Source: Sanguibacter gelidistatuariae (GTDB lineage Bacteria; Actinomycetota; Actinomycetes; Actinomycetales; Cellulomonadaceae). Taken from it: a stretch of 64,000 nt of DNA. The stretch lies in NCBI RefSeq assembly GCF_900096585.1, contig NZ_FMYH01000003.1, positions 186,001 to 250,000 on the forward strand. The letters are read 5' to 3'. Below are positions 16,521-24,891 of the stretch, one piece after another (position 1 is the first letter of the stretch; each line of letters begins with the position of its first letter). Under the pieces are notes generated by a model that was given only the letters and a program-made list of their open reading frames with translations, did not search any database and was not told the DNA's origin. Position numbers and translations under genes: made by a program.

Positions 16521-17432
16521 GTGCCGACGACTCGTGTAGCCCTAGCGACCTGTTCCGTCCTGCCTGATCTCGACCCCGACGACGCCCCCCTGCTGGGTGC
16601 GCTCGCCGATCGTGGTGTTGAGGCCGTTGCCGCCGTCTGGGACGACCCAGACGTGGACTGGGCCAGCTTCGACCTTGTGGTCGTGCGATCCACCTGGGAC
16701 TACTCCCAGCGCCGCGACGACTACATCGCCTGGGCCCGGACCGTGCCGCACCTGGCCAACGACGCCGAGGTGCTTGCCTGGAACATCGACAAGTACTACC
16801 TCAAGACGTTCGGCGAGATGGGCCTGCCGATCGTGCGGACCCTCTGGCTCGACCCGGACCGCCACCTCACCTCCCAGGCCATCCACACCCGGCTCCCGGC
16901 GCACGGTGACTACGTCATCAAGCCGACGGTGAGCTCCGGCGCGCGCGACACCGCCCGGTATCAGGAGAACACCGCCCAGGCGCGCGGTCAGGCGATCCTG
17001 CACGCCCGTGACCTGCTCCGCTCTGGCCGGCACGTCATGGTCCAGCCGTACCTGAACCAGATCGACGTCGTCGGCGAGACGGGCCTGATCTTCCTCGACG
17101 GGAAGTTCTCGCACGCGGTGCGCAAGAACGCGATGCTCACCCGGGGTCACCGGCCCACACAGGGCCTGTACCAGGAAGAGGTCATGCGCAGCACGGATGC
17201 CTCCGAGGCGGAGCTAGCCCTGGGCCAGCGTGCCCTCGAGGCGGTCCACACGATCCTCGGTGACATCGCCACGGACCTTCTCTACGCCCGCGTCGACATC
17301 GTTCCCGGTGACGACGGCGACCCGATCCTCCTTGAGCTCGAGCTCACGGAGCCGTCGCTGTTCCTGGGCAAGTCGGAGGGTGCGCTGGACCGCTTCGCCG
17401 ACGCGATCGTCGCCCGCGCGACCGCGAAGTAG
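16521..17432 (+). CDS. ATP-grasp superfamily enzyme
   Basis: A 303-residue protein with an ATP-grasp fold of the RimK/glutathione-synthetase-like group, which ligates a carboxylate to an amine with ATP. Visible blocks are LVVVRSTWDYSQRRDDYIAW, YVIKPTVSSGARDT (ATP-binding Lys), MVQPYLNQIDVVGETGLIFLDG (adenine-binding acidic loop) and a metal-binding end PILLELELTEPSLFLG. GTG at 16521 is preceded by TATCCT (16509-16514) at 6 nt, indicating a leaderless message. It is monocistronic, with hairpins downstream. Substrate unknown. Confidence 0.8.
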   Translation: MPTTRVALATCSVLPDLDPDDAPLLGALADRGVEAVAAVWDDPDVDWASFDLVVVRSTWDYSQRRDDYIAWARTVPHLANDAEVLAWNIDKYYLKTFGEMGLPIVRTLWLDPDRHLTSQAIHTRLPAHGDYVIKPTVSSGARDTARYQENTAQARGQAILHARDLLRSGRHVMVQPYLNQIDVVGETGLIFLDGKFSHAVRKNAMLTRGHRPTQGLYQEEVMRSTDASEAELALGQRALEAVHTILGDIATDLLYARVDIVPGDDGDPILLELELTEPSLFLGKSEGALDRFADAIVARATAK

Positions 17433-17519
17433 GCTGCGCCGACGCAACCGATCCTGCATGGCTCCGAGTTCCTCGCGGCCGAGCAGTCGGCGGAACCTTG
17501 ACGCACCACACGTTCACCC

Positions 17520-17553
17520 GGAAGCCCCACGCGATCCGTCGCGTGGGGCTTCC
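17520..17553. terminator. Perfect hairpin downstream of the ATP-grasp gene
   Basis: A 15-bp perfect GC-rich stem (17520-17534 / 17539-17553) with a 4-nt loop TCCG. There is no T-tract. It lies 88 nt after the ATP-grasp stop, in an otherwise empty interval. Confidence 0.7.
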
Positions 17554-17648
17554 GCACGTACATGGCCACGCCTCCCGCGGCCACGACTGGACCCGCGCGC
17601 ACGACGTGGCAACACCCCGAACGGGGGAGTCGCCGCCCCGACAACGGC

Positions 17649-17682
17649 AAAGGCGCCTCACGGAATTCCGTGAGGCGCCTTT
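17649..17682 (-). terminator. Terminator of tRNA-His
   Basis: A 15-bp perfect stem (17649-17663 / 17668-17682) with loop AATT, flanked by AAA and TTT, so it can act in both directions. It begins 5 nt beyond the tRNA-His 3' end. Confidence 0.88.
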
Positions 17683-17686
17683 CGCA

Positions 17687-17763
17687 TGGGGTGAGTAACG
17701 GGACTTGAACCCGCGACCCCCTGGACCACAACCAGGTGCTCTACCAGCTGAGCTATACCCACC
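17687..17763 (-). tRNA. tRNA-His (anticodon GUG)
   Basis: The acceptor includes the extra 5' G(-1) paired with C73, the histidine identity element. Anticodon stem CCTGG/CCAGG has loop TTGTGGT (anticodon GTG). T-arm GCGGG TTCAAGT CCCGT. CCA is encoded (17687-17689 on the + strand). One G-T pair is in the acceptor stem. Confidence 0.97.
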
Positions 17764-17856
17764 ATGAACAGTTCCTGTACTGCGAACCGTGAAGAAGTCT
17801 ACCTGGAGTTTTCCGGTGTCGGGAACACCTTTTTGCCGAGGTGGGTGTGACCTACG

Positions 17857-18516
17857 TCAAACAGTCGTCCCGAAGCTCGCCGGGACCGACACAGTCCCCG
17901 ACACCGACGTCGCGGCGATCTGCGCGGAGGTGGTCCGGGCGGTCTTGGTGTCGGGTCCGGGCTGGGGGACGAAGAGCGCGGCCCGGTAGTACCGGAGCTC
18001 GTCGATGCTCTCGAGGATGTCCGCGAGGGCCCGGTGCCCGCCGTTCTTGGTCGGGGAGGCGAAGTACACCCGTGGGTACCAGCGCCGGGCGAGCTCCTTG
18101 ATCGAGGAGACGTCGATGATCCGGTAGTGCAGGTGAGCCGAGAGGTCCTTCATGTCCCGGTCGAGGAACATCTTGTCCGTGCCCACGGAGTTTCCGCCGA
18201 GGGGCGCTTTGCTCGGTTCGGGGACCAAGGTGCGGATGTAGTCGAGCACGCGGGCCTCGGCGTCGGCCAGAGTGGTGCCGTTCTCGAGCTCGGTGAGCAG
18301 CCCGGAGGTCGTGTGCATGTTCCGGACGAAGTCGTTCATCTGCTCGAGCGCCTCGGCAGGCGGCTTGATGATGATGTCGATACCTTCGCCGAGCACGTTG
18401 AGCTCGGAGTCGGTGACGACCGCCGCGATCTCAACAAGGGCGTCGGCGCCGAGGTCGAGCCCGGTCATCTCGCAGTCGATCCACACGATTCGGTCATTAG
18501 CTGGTGTCGTTGCCAC
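17857..18516 (-). CDS. orn: Oligoribonuclease
   Basis: A 219-residue DEDDh 3'-5' exonuclease that degrades 2-5 nt RNA fragments and pGpG. The Exo I motif [10 protein letters not shown] (Asp14, Glu16), [28 protein letters not shown] and the HRALADI motif (His and Asp) are all present. The last about 30 residues are a Thr/Ser/Ala-rich extension. I prefer GTG at 18516, because TAGGCT (18523-18528) is 6 nt upstream; GTG at 18522 touches the -10 box. Confidence 0.95.
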   Translation of the reverse strand: MATTPANDRIVWIDCEMTGLDLGADALVEIAAVVTDSELNVLGEGIDIIIKPPAEALEQMNDFVRNMHTTSGLLTELENGTTLADAEARVLDYIRTLVPEPSKAPLGGNSVGTDKMFLDRDMKDLSAHLHYRIIDVSSIKELARRWYPRVYFASPTKNGGHRALADILESIDELRYYRAALFVPQPGPDTKTARTTSAQIAATSVSGTVSVPASFGTTV

Positions 18517-18542
18517 GCCCACAGCCTACGGGTACGCAAGAA

Positions 18543-18583
18543 CGCCTCGTCGACCGGTCCCGGTGGGACCGACCGACGAGGCG
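18543..18583 (-). terminator. Hairpin between orn and the small protein gene
   Basis: A 19-bp stem (18543-18561 / 18565-18583) with a two-base internal mismatch and GGT loop. It lies just downstream of the small gene at 18605 on the minus strand and likely ends its transcript. Confidence 0.75.
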
Positions 18584-18604
18584 AGGGAACGATGCGTGCG
18601 GTGC

Positions 18605-18751
18605 TCACGCGGAGCGCTGGAAGAAGTGCCTCACCCGCTGGGAAAGCGGAGTGCGCGGCAAAACCTGATCGCGTTTGCCCCACTGGCGCCGGATCTCTTC
18701 GGCGCGGTGGATGCGGTCGAGCGTGGAGAGCTCGTATCCGGGGAAGTACAT
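18605..18751 (-). CDS. Small basic hypothetical protein
   Basis: A 48-residue protein beginning MYFPGYELSTLDRIH, then RAEEIRRQWGKRD and a basic end RVRHFFQRSA. ATG at 18751 has GGAG 7 nt upstream; the in-frame ATG at 18757 is too close to that site. A stem-loop follows the stop, and the composition is unlike random GC-rich frames, so I consider it a real short gene. No family or function is recognised. Confidence 0.6.
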   Translation of the reverse strand: MYFPGYELSTLDRIHRAEEIRRQWGKRDQVLPRTPLSQRVRHFFQRSA

Positions 18752-18969
18752 GGTCATGCTCCGTGACGTTGTGTTGGGATGGGCTCTGGCGTCGACTCCG
18801 TTGCCCTGACGTCACCGCGGTGTGGCACCAGCCAATCACGGGGCCTACGGCGGGCGCACGTCTTTTTGTGCGATTTCGCCGCTGTACGGTCGACGGATGC
18901 CTTCCAGTGCGCCCGTGCCGCGTCCGGCGACCCGCGTGATCGGCGCCCTGCGACTAGCTACCGGACGAC

Positions 18970-20175
18970 CTATCGCACGACCTCGACGACAAGCGCGATG
19001 CCCATGCCGCCGCCGACCGCCGCGGCCGCGAGGCCGCGGGTCCCGGTGGGGAAGCCGCCGGCGACGAGCCGGGAGAACAGGCGGGTGACGGCCACGGCGC
19101 CGCTCGCGCCCCACGGGTGACCCAGCGCGAGCGCCCCTCCGTCCGGGCACACCCGGTCAGCGTCCGCCCCGAGCGGGTCCAGGCCTAGGGCATCGGTCGC
19201 GGCGAGCACCTGCGCCGCGAAGGCCTCGACGATCTCGATCATCGCCAGGTCGCCCACGCCGTGGCCGGACCGCTCAAGGGCCGCCTCGATCGCCGGCACC
19301 GCGCCCCAGCCGGGCAGCGCCGGGTCGGAGCCGACGACGGCCCCCGCCACGATCCGCAGGCCAGGTGCCCGCTCGCGGTCGGGGCCGCCCGAGCCAGCCC
19401 ACACGGCATCGGAGAGGAGAGCGAGGGCGCACGCGCCGTCGCTGATCGGGCTGGCGGTCGCGGCAGTCACCGATCCGCCCGGGGTGAAGGCCGGGCGCAT
19501 GCGGGCCAGGACCGCCGGGTCGAGCCGGCGGGGCCGATCGTCGCGGCGCAGGTCCCCGACGGCGACGAGCTCCCGGTCGAAGCGGCCCGCAGCATGGGAG
19601 GCCAGCGCCTTCGCGTGAGAGCTGGCGGCGTAGGCGTCCTGCCGCTCGCGACCGATCGACCGGGCGGCGGCGAGGGCGTCCGCGGCAGGCCCCATGTCGG
19701 GGTCGGGGAAGCCGGGCGGGGCGAAGGGCGCCCGGGCGTACGGCTCGGGTGTGGTGTTGTCGCGCGAGGGCGCGGCTCCGGGGCGGTGCGCGCGGTCGGG
19801 CGCCGTCGAGGCGCTCTCGACGCCGCCGGCCAGCACATATGTCATGTCCCCGGCCGCGATGGCCTGGTGGGCCGCGAGGATCGCGGCAAGCCCGCTGCCG
19901 CACTGGCGGTCGACGGTCAGTCCCGGCACACCGGTGCCCAGGCCCGCCGCGAGGGCGCTGACTCGGGCGAGGTTGCCGCCAGGCCCCGTGCAGTTGCCCA
20001 GCACCACGTCGTCAGGTGCCAGCCACGCGCCGGCCGGGCCGAGCAGGCCGGCCCGTCCTGCGTCGTCGTGCACGGCGCGCAGGACGGGGGCGGCGAGCTC
20101 GTGGGCGAGCAACGCGCGCAGCCCCCGCCCGGCAGTGCCGATCGGCCCGCGCCGCGCCGCGACGACAACCGTCAT
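18970..20175 (-). CDS. Thiolase-family protein with altered active site
   Basis: A 401-residue thiolase-fold protein annotated by resemblance to acetyl-CoA acetyltransferase. The nucleophilic cysteine is present (C92 in DRQCGSGL) and the GHPWGASG histidine (H353) is intact. Two elements are changed: the NEAF asparagine is Val316 (VEAFAAQ), and the C-terminal CxGGG cysteine is Ala386 (AAAVGGGMG). In classical thiolases that second Cys is the acid/base, so Claisen chemistry may be lost or changed. It lies downstream of map and near an AMP ligase on the same strand, suggesting acyl-CoA chemistry. The function is uncertain. Confidence 0.8.
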   Translation of the reverse strand: MTVVVAARRGPIGTAGRGLRALLAHELAAPVLRAVHDDAGRAGLLGPAGAWLAPDDVVLGNCTGPGGNLARVSALAAGLGTGVPGLTVDRQCGSGLAAILAAHQAIAAGDMTYVLAGGVESASTAPDRAHRPGAAPSRDNTTPEPYARAPFAPPGFPDPDMGPAADALAAARSIGRERQDAYAASSHAKALASHAAGRFDRELVAVGDLRRDDRPRRLDPAVLARMRPAFTPGGSVTAATASPISDGACALALLSDAVWAGSGGPDRERAPGLRIVAGAVVGSDPALPGWGAVPAIEAALERSGHGVGDLAMIEIVEAFAAQVLAATDALGLDPLGADADRVCPDGGALALGHPWGASGAVAVTRLFSRLVAGGFPTGTRGLAAAAVGGGMGIALVVEVVR

Positions 20176-20220
20176 CGCGGGGACAACTTCACAGCGCTGT
20201 CCAGATCGGCGCAGCCCAGA

Positions 20221-20988
20221 TCACAGCGCGGTGAGGATCCGCGGGCCGGCCTCGGTGATCGCGACGGTGTGCTCCCAGTGGGCCGCGCGGGCGCCGCGCA
20301 CGGAGCGCAGGGTCCAGCCGTCGTCGTCGTGCTTGTAGTCGCTGCGGCCGTCCGCGATGAACATCGGTTCGATCGCGATGACCATGCCGGTCGTGAGCTT
20401 GAGGCCTTTGCCGCGGCGGCCTTCGTTGGGGACGAAGGGGTCCATGTGCATCTCGGAGCCGATGCCGTGGCCGCCGTGGTCCTCGAGGTTGCCGAAGCGG
20501 GCCTTGCGGGCGATCTTGGACACGGCGTAGCCGATGTCGCCGATCGTGTTGCCGACCTGGGCCGCGGCGATGCCCGCGTAGAGGGCGGCCTTGGTCACCT
20601 CGATGAGCTGGGCGTCGCCCGGACGCGGGGTGCCGACGATGAAGCTGCGGGCGGAGTCGCCGCACCAGCCGTTGAGGACGGCGCCGAAGTCCAGGCTCAC
20701 GAGGTCGCCGTCGGCGATCGCGTAGTCGGTCGGGATGCCGTGCACGATCGCGTCGTTGACGGATGCGCAGACCGACCCGGGGAAGGGCACCGGGGACCAG
20801 TCGGGGTGGTAGTTGAGGAACGGAGACGTGGCGCCGGCGTCGGCGAGCACCCGGGCTCCCACAGTGTCGAGCTCCTTGAGGGTCACCCCGACCTGGGAGG
20901 CCTCTTGCATGGCTTCGAGCGCGCGGGCCACCACACGGCCGGTCTCACGCATCATGTCGATCTGGTCTGGAGTCTTCTTCTCAATCAC
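20221..20988 (-). CDS. map: Methionine aminopeptidase, type I
   Basis: A 255-residue metalloenzyme that removes the initiator methionine from new proteins. Family blocks are VCASVNDAIVHGIP (substrate His), LVSLDFGAVLNGWCGDSARSF (two metal Asp), EDHGGHGIGSEMH (metal His), MVIAIEPM (metal Glu) and HWEHTVAI (last Glu). GTG at 20988 has TAGGCT 7 nt upstream, suggesting a leaderless start. It is not beside secY/adk, the usual actinobacterial site, so it may be a second copy. Confidence 0.95.
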   Translation of the reverse strand: MIEKKTPDQIDMMRETGRVVARALEAMQEASQVGVTLKELDTVGARVLADAGATSPFLNYHPDWSPVPFPGSVCASVNDAIVHGIPTDYAIADGDLVSLDFGAVLNGWCGDSARSFIVGTPRPGDAQLIEVTKAALYAGIAAAQVGNTIGDIGYAVSKIARKARFGNLEDHGGHGIGSEMHMDPFVPNEGRRGKGLKLTTGMVIAIEPMFIADGRSDYKHDDDGWTLRSVRGARAAHWEHTVAITEAGPRILTAL

Positions 20989-21092
20989 ACCTGAGAGCCT
21001 AATACCGCCGGGCGGTGGATGGCGGCGGTCGTGGTGTCAGACGGACTGACCTCGAGGACACGACCATCACGTTGGCTGCGGATCGAGACTCC

Positions 21093-21899
21093 TCAGCCGG
21101 CGAGCAGGGCGTTGAGGTCGGGCAGGTCCTTGAACCGTGAGAACGTCCCCTGATCCGCGATCTCCGTAGCGGCCCTGAGGAATCCGTCCCATGCGGTGCG
21201 CGCGAGCGTGCCGCCCACGCTGATCCGCCGCACGCCAAGCTGCGCCGCCTCCGCGACTGTGGTGAACGGGGCGTTGATCAGCAGGTTCACCGGCTTGGGT
21301 GAGACCGCCGACACGATCGCCGCGACGTGTTCGAGCTTGTCGATCCACGGTGCATATAGGCAGTCGGCGCCGGCGTCGGCGTACGCGCATAGCCGGCGAA
21401 TCGTCTCATCGATGTCAGGGCGCCCAACAACGAAGCCTTCGGAACGTGCCGTGAGCAGGATGCCCGTGCCACTCTCGTCGATCGCTCGTCGCGCGGCAGC
21501 GATGCGCTCCACGGCCAGGTCAAACGGGAACAGGGGATCGGAGGTGACCCCCGAAGCATCCTCGATCGATAGCCCGGCGATGCCCGTGTCCGCGGCCATC
21601 GTCACGTTCGCGGCGACGCCAGCAGGCTCGACCGCGTAGCCGCCTTCGAAGTCAGCGTTGACCGGCACCGTCACCGCGCTGACGACACGACGGAGATGGT
21701 CGAGCACTTCGTCACGGGTGACGTGGGCGTCTGCTCGGCCCAAGGTCCAGGCCAGTCCGGCACTCGTCGTGGCCAACGCCTTGAACCCCAGCTGTTCCAA
21801 TGCCCGCGCGCTGCCCGCGTCCCACGGATTTGCCATGACGAAGCACCCCGAAGAATGCAGTCGCTCAAATTCGGCAGTCTTGTCGCCGCGCCTGTCCAT
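21093..21899 (-). CDS. Isocitrate lyase / PEP-mutase superfamily protein
   Basis: A 268-residue TIM-barrel protein of the ICL/PEPM superfamily, which makes or breaks C-C or P-C bonds in carboxylate substrates. It shows ANPWDAGSARALEQLG at the N-terminus, TTSAGLAWTLG, VNADFEGGYA (metal-binding Asp region), GIAGLSIEDASG and the ILLTARSEGF Arg loop. The isocitrate lyase KKCGH loop is absent, so it belongs with the oxaloacetate/methylisocitrate-like 2-phosphonomethylmalate branch; substrate undetermined. ATG at 21899 has GAGG upstream. Confidence 0.8.
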   Translation of the reverse strand: MDRRGDKTAEFERLHSSGCFVMANPWDAGSARALEQLGFKALATTSAGLAWTLGRADAHVTRDEVLDHLRRVVSAVTVPVNADFEGGYAVEPAGVAANVTMAADTGIAGLSIEDASGVTSDPLFPFDLAVERIAAARRAIDESGTGILLTARSEGFVVGRPDIDETIRRLCAYADAGADCLYAPWIDKLEHVAAIVSAVSPKPVNLLINAPFTTVAEAAQLGVRRISVGGTLARTAWDGFLRAATEIADQGTFSRFKDLPDLNALLAG

Positions 21900-21980
21900 G
21901 CCACACCTCGTCTGGGCCGAGTATTCGACTCTACGCCGATCCCAGGGGCGGCGTTCGGCCGAGAAATCACGGCTGCAGAT

Positions 21981-23492
21981 CTATGACAGGCTGTGCGAAC
22001 GGGCTGGCCGGTACGCCGGGTTCTGTTCCGCCAGATCCGCCTGCACGACGGCGCGCGCCGGCTTCCCGGTGCCCGTCACCGGGAGCGCGTCGGCACTGAA
22101 CCAGCGCCGTGGGCGCTGGGCGGGACTGAGCCGGTCCCGGCAGGACCGGTCGAGAGTCTCCAGGTCCAGATCCGCACCGTCCCGACCGACGACGACCGCC
22201 GTGACGACCTGCCCCAGGCGCGGGTGCGGGGTCCCCAGCACCACGACGTCGCGTACCCCCGGGACTGTGCGCAGGACGGCTTCAACATCCTCGGGCACGA
22301 CCGTCGCGGCGCCGACAGTGATCGCGCCGGTGCCGCGGCCGCGCAGGAGGAGACGAGAGGAAGGATCCCTGGGGTGGCCGGCGTCGCTTGTGGTCAGCTC
22401 GGCGAGGTCACCGACGCTGGCCCAGCGGTCGGCGGTGCGCAGCGGACCACGCGCCCCGGCGAGGTAACCGTGGGCGATCCAGGGCGAACGCACCCACACC
22501 TCGCCCAAGCCTGAGGTTGTCCTCGTGCCCGTGCCGTCTGTGCCGCCCACGGGACGGGCGGGTGTGAGGGACAAGCCGGTGCTCGGGTCGCGGATCTCGA
22601 TCTCCACGCCGGGGAACGGGCGTAGCCCGTCACCGTCCGGATCGATGGCCACGAAGGAGAGCTCGGTCGCGCCGTAGTAGGCGACGACCGAGATGCCGTG
22701 GGCCGCGGCGCGCTCGCGGGCGCCAGGTGGCAGGGCGGCGCCGCCCACGACTGCCATCCGCAGTCGCGACGCCGGGGGAGTCGGGGACGCGAGGGCGTCC
22801 AGGACGACCCCCAGGGCGGCCGGGACGAGGTGGACCACGTCGCAGGCGCCGAGTTCACCCAGGTCGCCGAGCGCGGCCGCGACGCTTGGGGCGAGACGGA
22901 CGGTCGCGCCCACGGCGAAGGCGTGCACCGCTCCGAAGCAGAACAACGAGGTGGACAGTGGGCCGGGGATGAGGACGGTGTCGGCCGCGGTGATGGTCGT
23001 GAGGTTGGACGTGGCGTCGAAAGACCGGGTCCACGATCCGCGGCTGCGCACGACGGCGCGCGGCCGCCCGGTGCTGCCGGACGTGAACCCGCCCCAGGCG
23101 AGGTCGTCGTCGCTGACCGGAACAGGCTCGTCGGCGGAGCCGTCGGCCGGCGGGGTTGTTGACCTCGTCAACGCCGTCAGGTGGTGGTCGGGTCCGGTTG
23201 CCGCGAGGATCTCGGCGCGCTGAGCGGGAGTCCAGGTGCCGTCGCACATGAGCGCCACGGCCCCGGCGAGATCGACGGCGAGCAGCGCGACGAGGGCGTC
23301 GACGGCGCCCCCGGCGAGGTCGATCGCGACGACCTGACCCGGGAGCACGCCGTCGTGCATGAGGGCGGCGGACTCAGTCAGCGCGCGAGCGGCGAGCTCC
23401 GCATAGGTGAGGGGAGGGGCGTCGCCGGCGAGGACCGCCACGCGGTCGGGTGCGGTGGCGGCGTGGGCGAGGACCTGCCGGGCGACGGGCAC
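21981..23492 (-). CDS. AMP-dependent acyl-CoA synthetase/ligase
   Basis: A 503-residue adenylate-forming ligase that activates a carboxylate as acyl-AMP and then usually transfers it to CoA. It shows the P-loop GFTSGSTGRPRAV (Arg for the usual Lys), YYGATELSF, SVGDLAELT with the ribose-binding Asp, and the C-terminal catalytic A8-A10 lysine motif PVTGTGKPARA. It resembles MenE-like and medium-chain ligases; the substrate is not evident. GTG at 23492 lies 3 nt after the stop of the methyltransferase gene, so they are co-transcribed, with the thiolase-like gene further downstream. Confidence 0.85.
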   Translation of the reverse strand: MPVARQVLAHAATAPDRVAVLAGDAPPLTYAELAARALTESAALMHDGVLPGQVVAIDLAGGAVDALVALLAVDLAGAVALMCDGTWTPAQRAEILAATGPDHHLTALTRSTTPPADGSADEPVPVSDDDLAWGGFTSGSTGRPRAVVRSRGSWTRSFDATSNLTTITAADTVLIPGPLSTSLFCFGAVHAFAVGATVRLAPSVAAALGDLGELGACDVVHLVPAALGVVLDALASPTPPASRLRMAVVGGAALPPGARERAAAHGISVVAYYGATELSFVAIDPDGDGLRPFPGVEIEIRDPSTGLSLTPARPVGGTDGTGTRTTSGLGEVWVRSPWIAHGYLAGARGPLRTADRWASVGDLAELTTSDAGHPRDPSSRLLLRGRGTGAITVGAATVVPEDVEAVLRTVPGVRDVVVLGTPHPRLGQVVTAVVVGRDGADLDLETLDRSCRDRLSPAQRPRRWFSADALPVTGTGKPARAVVQADLAEQNPAYRPARSHSLS

Positions 23493-23495
23493 GGG

Positions 23496-24164
23496 TCAGG
23501 CGGGCGCGACCGCGATCAGCACCGAGTCGGTGACCTCACCCATCTGGTCGGGCTCCCCGCCATGGATCTTCCCGAGCCGGGTCCGGCGCTCCGCGGTGAA
23601 CTGCCACGACGGCGGCACGTAGGCCGCGAGCAGCTCGGGGGTGAAGAGCATCTCGGCGTGCGGGCGCTGGGCGAGGGCCTTGGCGTCGGCGGCGTCGTGC
23701 CCGACGAGGAGCAGCGTGCCGCCCGGGGCGACGGCCGCGACCAGGCGGGGGTACACGGCGTCGCGCAGGTCGATGGGCAGGTGGAAGAAGTACGCCGAGA
23801 CGAGGTCGAAGGTGCCGGGAGGCGGCGTCCACTCGGCGAGGTCGCGGCGTTCGAGGGTGACCACGGCGGGATTGGAGAGCGTGTTGACGTGCGTCTGCGC
23901 GCGGGCCAGGGCGACCGCGGAGATGTCGACGCCGGTGACGGTCCAGCCGTGGGTGGCCAGCCATACGGTGTCGGCGCCCTCCCCGCAGCCGACGTCGAGG
24001 GCGCGGCCCGGGGTGAGGGTCGCGGTGACGTCCTGCAGCCACGGGTTGACGTTGCCGCTCCAGACGATCTGGCGCTCGCTGTAGCGCTCGTCCCAGGCGG
24101 CCGCGTCCCAGCGGGGCTCGGCGGCGTCGTTGTGGGAGTGGTCGTGGGAGTGCGGGCCGGTCAT
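23496..24164 (-). CDS. Class I SAM-dependent methyltransferase
   Basis: A 222-residue methyltransferase with the SAM-binding motif [12 protein letters not shown], an acidic strand end GVDIS, and [10 protein letters not shown]; it ends [14 protein letters not shown]. The layout (WDERY...W) resembles TehB/UbiE-like enzymes of the methyltransferase 11/25 group. A His/Asp-rich N-terminus (SHDHSHND) may bind metal. ATG at 24164 overlaps the rnhA stop by 4 nt. It is the second gene of a leftward operon rnhA-methyltransferase-AMP ligase. Substrate unknown. Confidence 0.85.
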   Translation of the reverse strand: MTGPHSHDHSHNDAAEPRWDAAAWDERYSERQIVWSGNVNPWLQDVTATLTPGRALDVGCGEGADTVWLATHGWTVTGVDISAVALARAQTHVNTLSNPAVVTLERRDLAEWTPPPGTFDLVSAYFFHLPIDLRDAVYPRLVAAVAPGGTLLLVGHDAADAKALAQRPHAEMLFTPELLAAYVPPSWQFTAERRTRLGKIHGGEPDQMGEVTDSVLIAVAPA

Positions 24165-24649
24165 CGCCGGGCCGCCGCTCGGACCTCGTCGACGCCGCGG
24201 TTTGCGAGCTCGTCGGCCTTCTCGTTGCCGACGTCTCCCGAATGGCCCTTGACCCACTTCCAGGTGATCGTGTGCCGGGCGACCTGCTCGTCGAGGGCCT
24301 GCCACAGCTCGACGTTCTTGACCGGCTTCTTGTCCGCGGTCTTCCAGCCGTTGCGCTTCCACCCAGCGATCCACTTGGACATGCCGTTCATGACGTAGGT
24401 GGAGTCGACGTGCAGGGTGACCACGCAGGAGCGGTTGAGCGCTCGCAGCGCCTCGATGACGGCCGTGAGCTCCATCTTGTTGTTCGTGGTCAGCGGGTCG
24501 CCGCCGAAGAGCTCACGCTCGTGCCCGTTGGACTTGAGCCACGCACCCCAGCCGCCGACCCCGGGATTGCCCTTGCAGGCACCGTCGGTCCAGATCTCCA
24601 CGGGGGAGCCGGTGGGCAGGGCATCTGAGGGGGGAGTCTGCAACGTCAT
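24161..24649 (-). CDS. rnhA: Ribonuclease HI
   Basis: A 162-residue RNase HI, cutting RNA in RNA-DNA hybrids such as R-loops and primers. The catalytic carboxylates are visible: Asp in [11 protein letters not shown] (D22), Glu in NNKMELTA, Asp in HVDSTYV, and the last Asp in NEKADELAN; the basic protrusion [20 protein letters not shown] is present. I use ATG at 24649; ATG at 24661 would add four residues. Its stop overlaps the next gene by 4 nt. Confidence 0.96.
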   Translation of the reverse strand: MTLQTPPSDALPTGSPVEIWTDGACKGNPGVGGWGAWLKSNGHERELFGGDPLTTNNKMELTAVIEALRALNRSCVVTLHVDSTYVMNGMSKWIAGWKRNGWKTADKKPVKNVELWQALDEQVARHTITWKWVKGHSGDVGNEKADELANRGVDEVRAAARR

Positions 24650-24716
24650 GGCAGCCATCATCCCAGGCGCGGGCGGACGCGTGCCCGCAGGGCGACGTGT
24701 CGCATAGAATCTCCGT

Positions 24717-24789
24717 GCCCCCGTAGCTCAGTGGATAGAGCAAGAGCCTTCTAATCTCTAGGTCGCAGGTTCGAGTCCTGTCGGGGGCA
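24717..24789 (+). tRNA. tRNA-Arg (anticodon UCU)
   Basis: Acceptor GCCCCCG / CGGGGGC; anticodon loop CTTCTAA (anticodon TCT), T-arm GCAGG TTCGAGT CCTGT. The anticodon stem AGAGC/TCTCT closes with a C31-U39 mismatch next to the loop. Discriminator A, no encoded CCA. Confidence 0.93.
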
Positions 24790-24891
24790 CGTCGTGTCTG
24801 AAGTTCCACCATGCAGCCAAGCAGATCGTGCTAGGGCCTCGGACTCTTGCGTTGCGGTGGCTCGGGCTGGTGACCGGGTGTGGGCGCCGTG

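Noticed and set aside
19261-20994. 577-codon frame opposite the thiolase-like and map genes
   Set aside because: Arg/Gly/Ala low-complexity translation with no motif; the minus strand carries recognisable enzymes.
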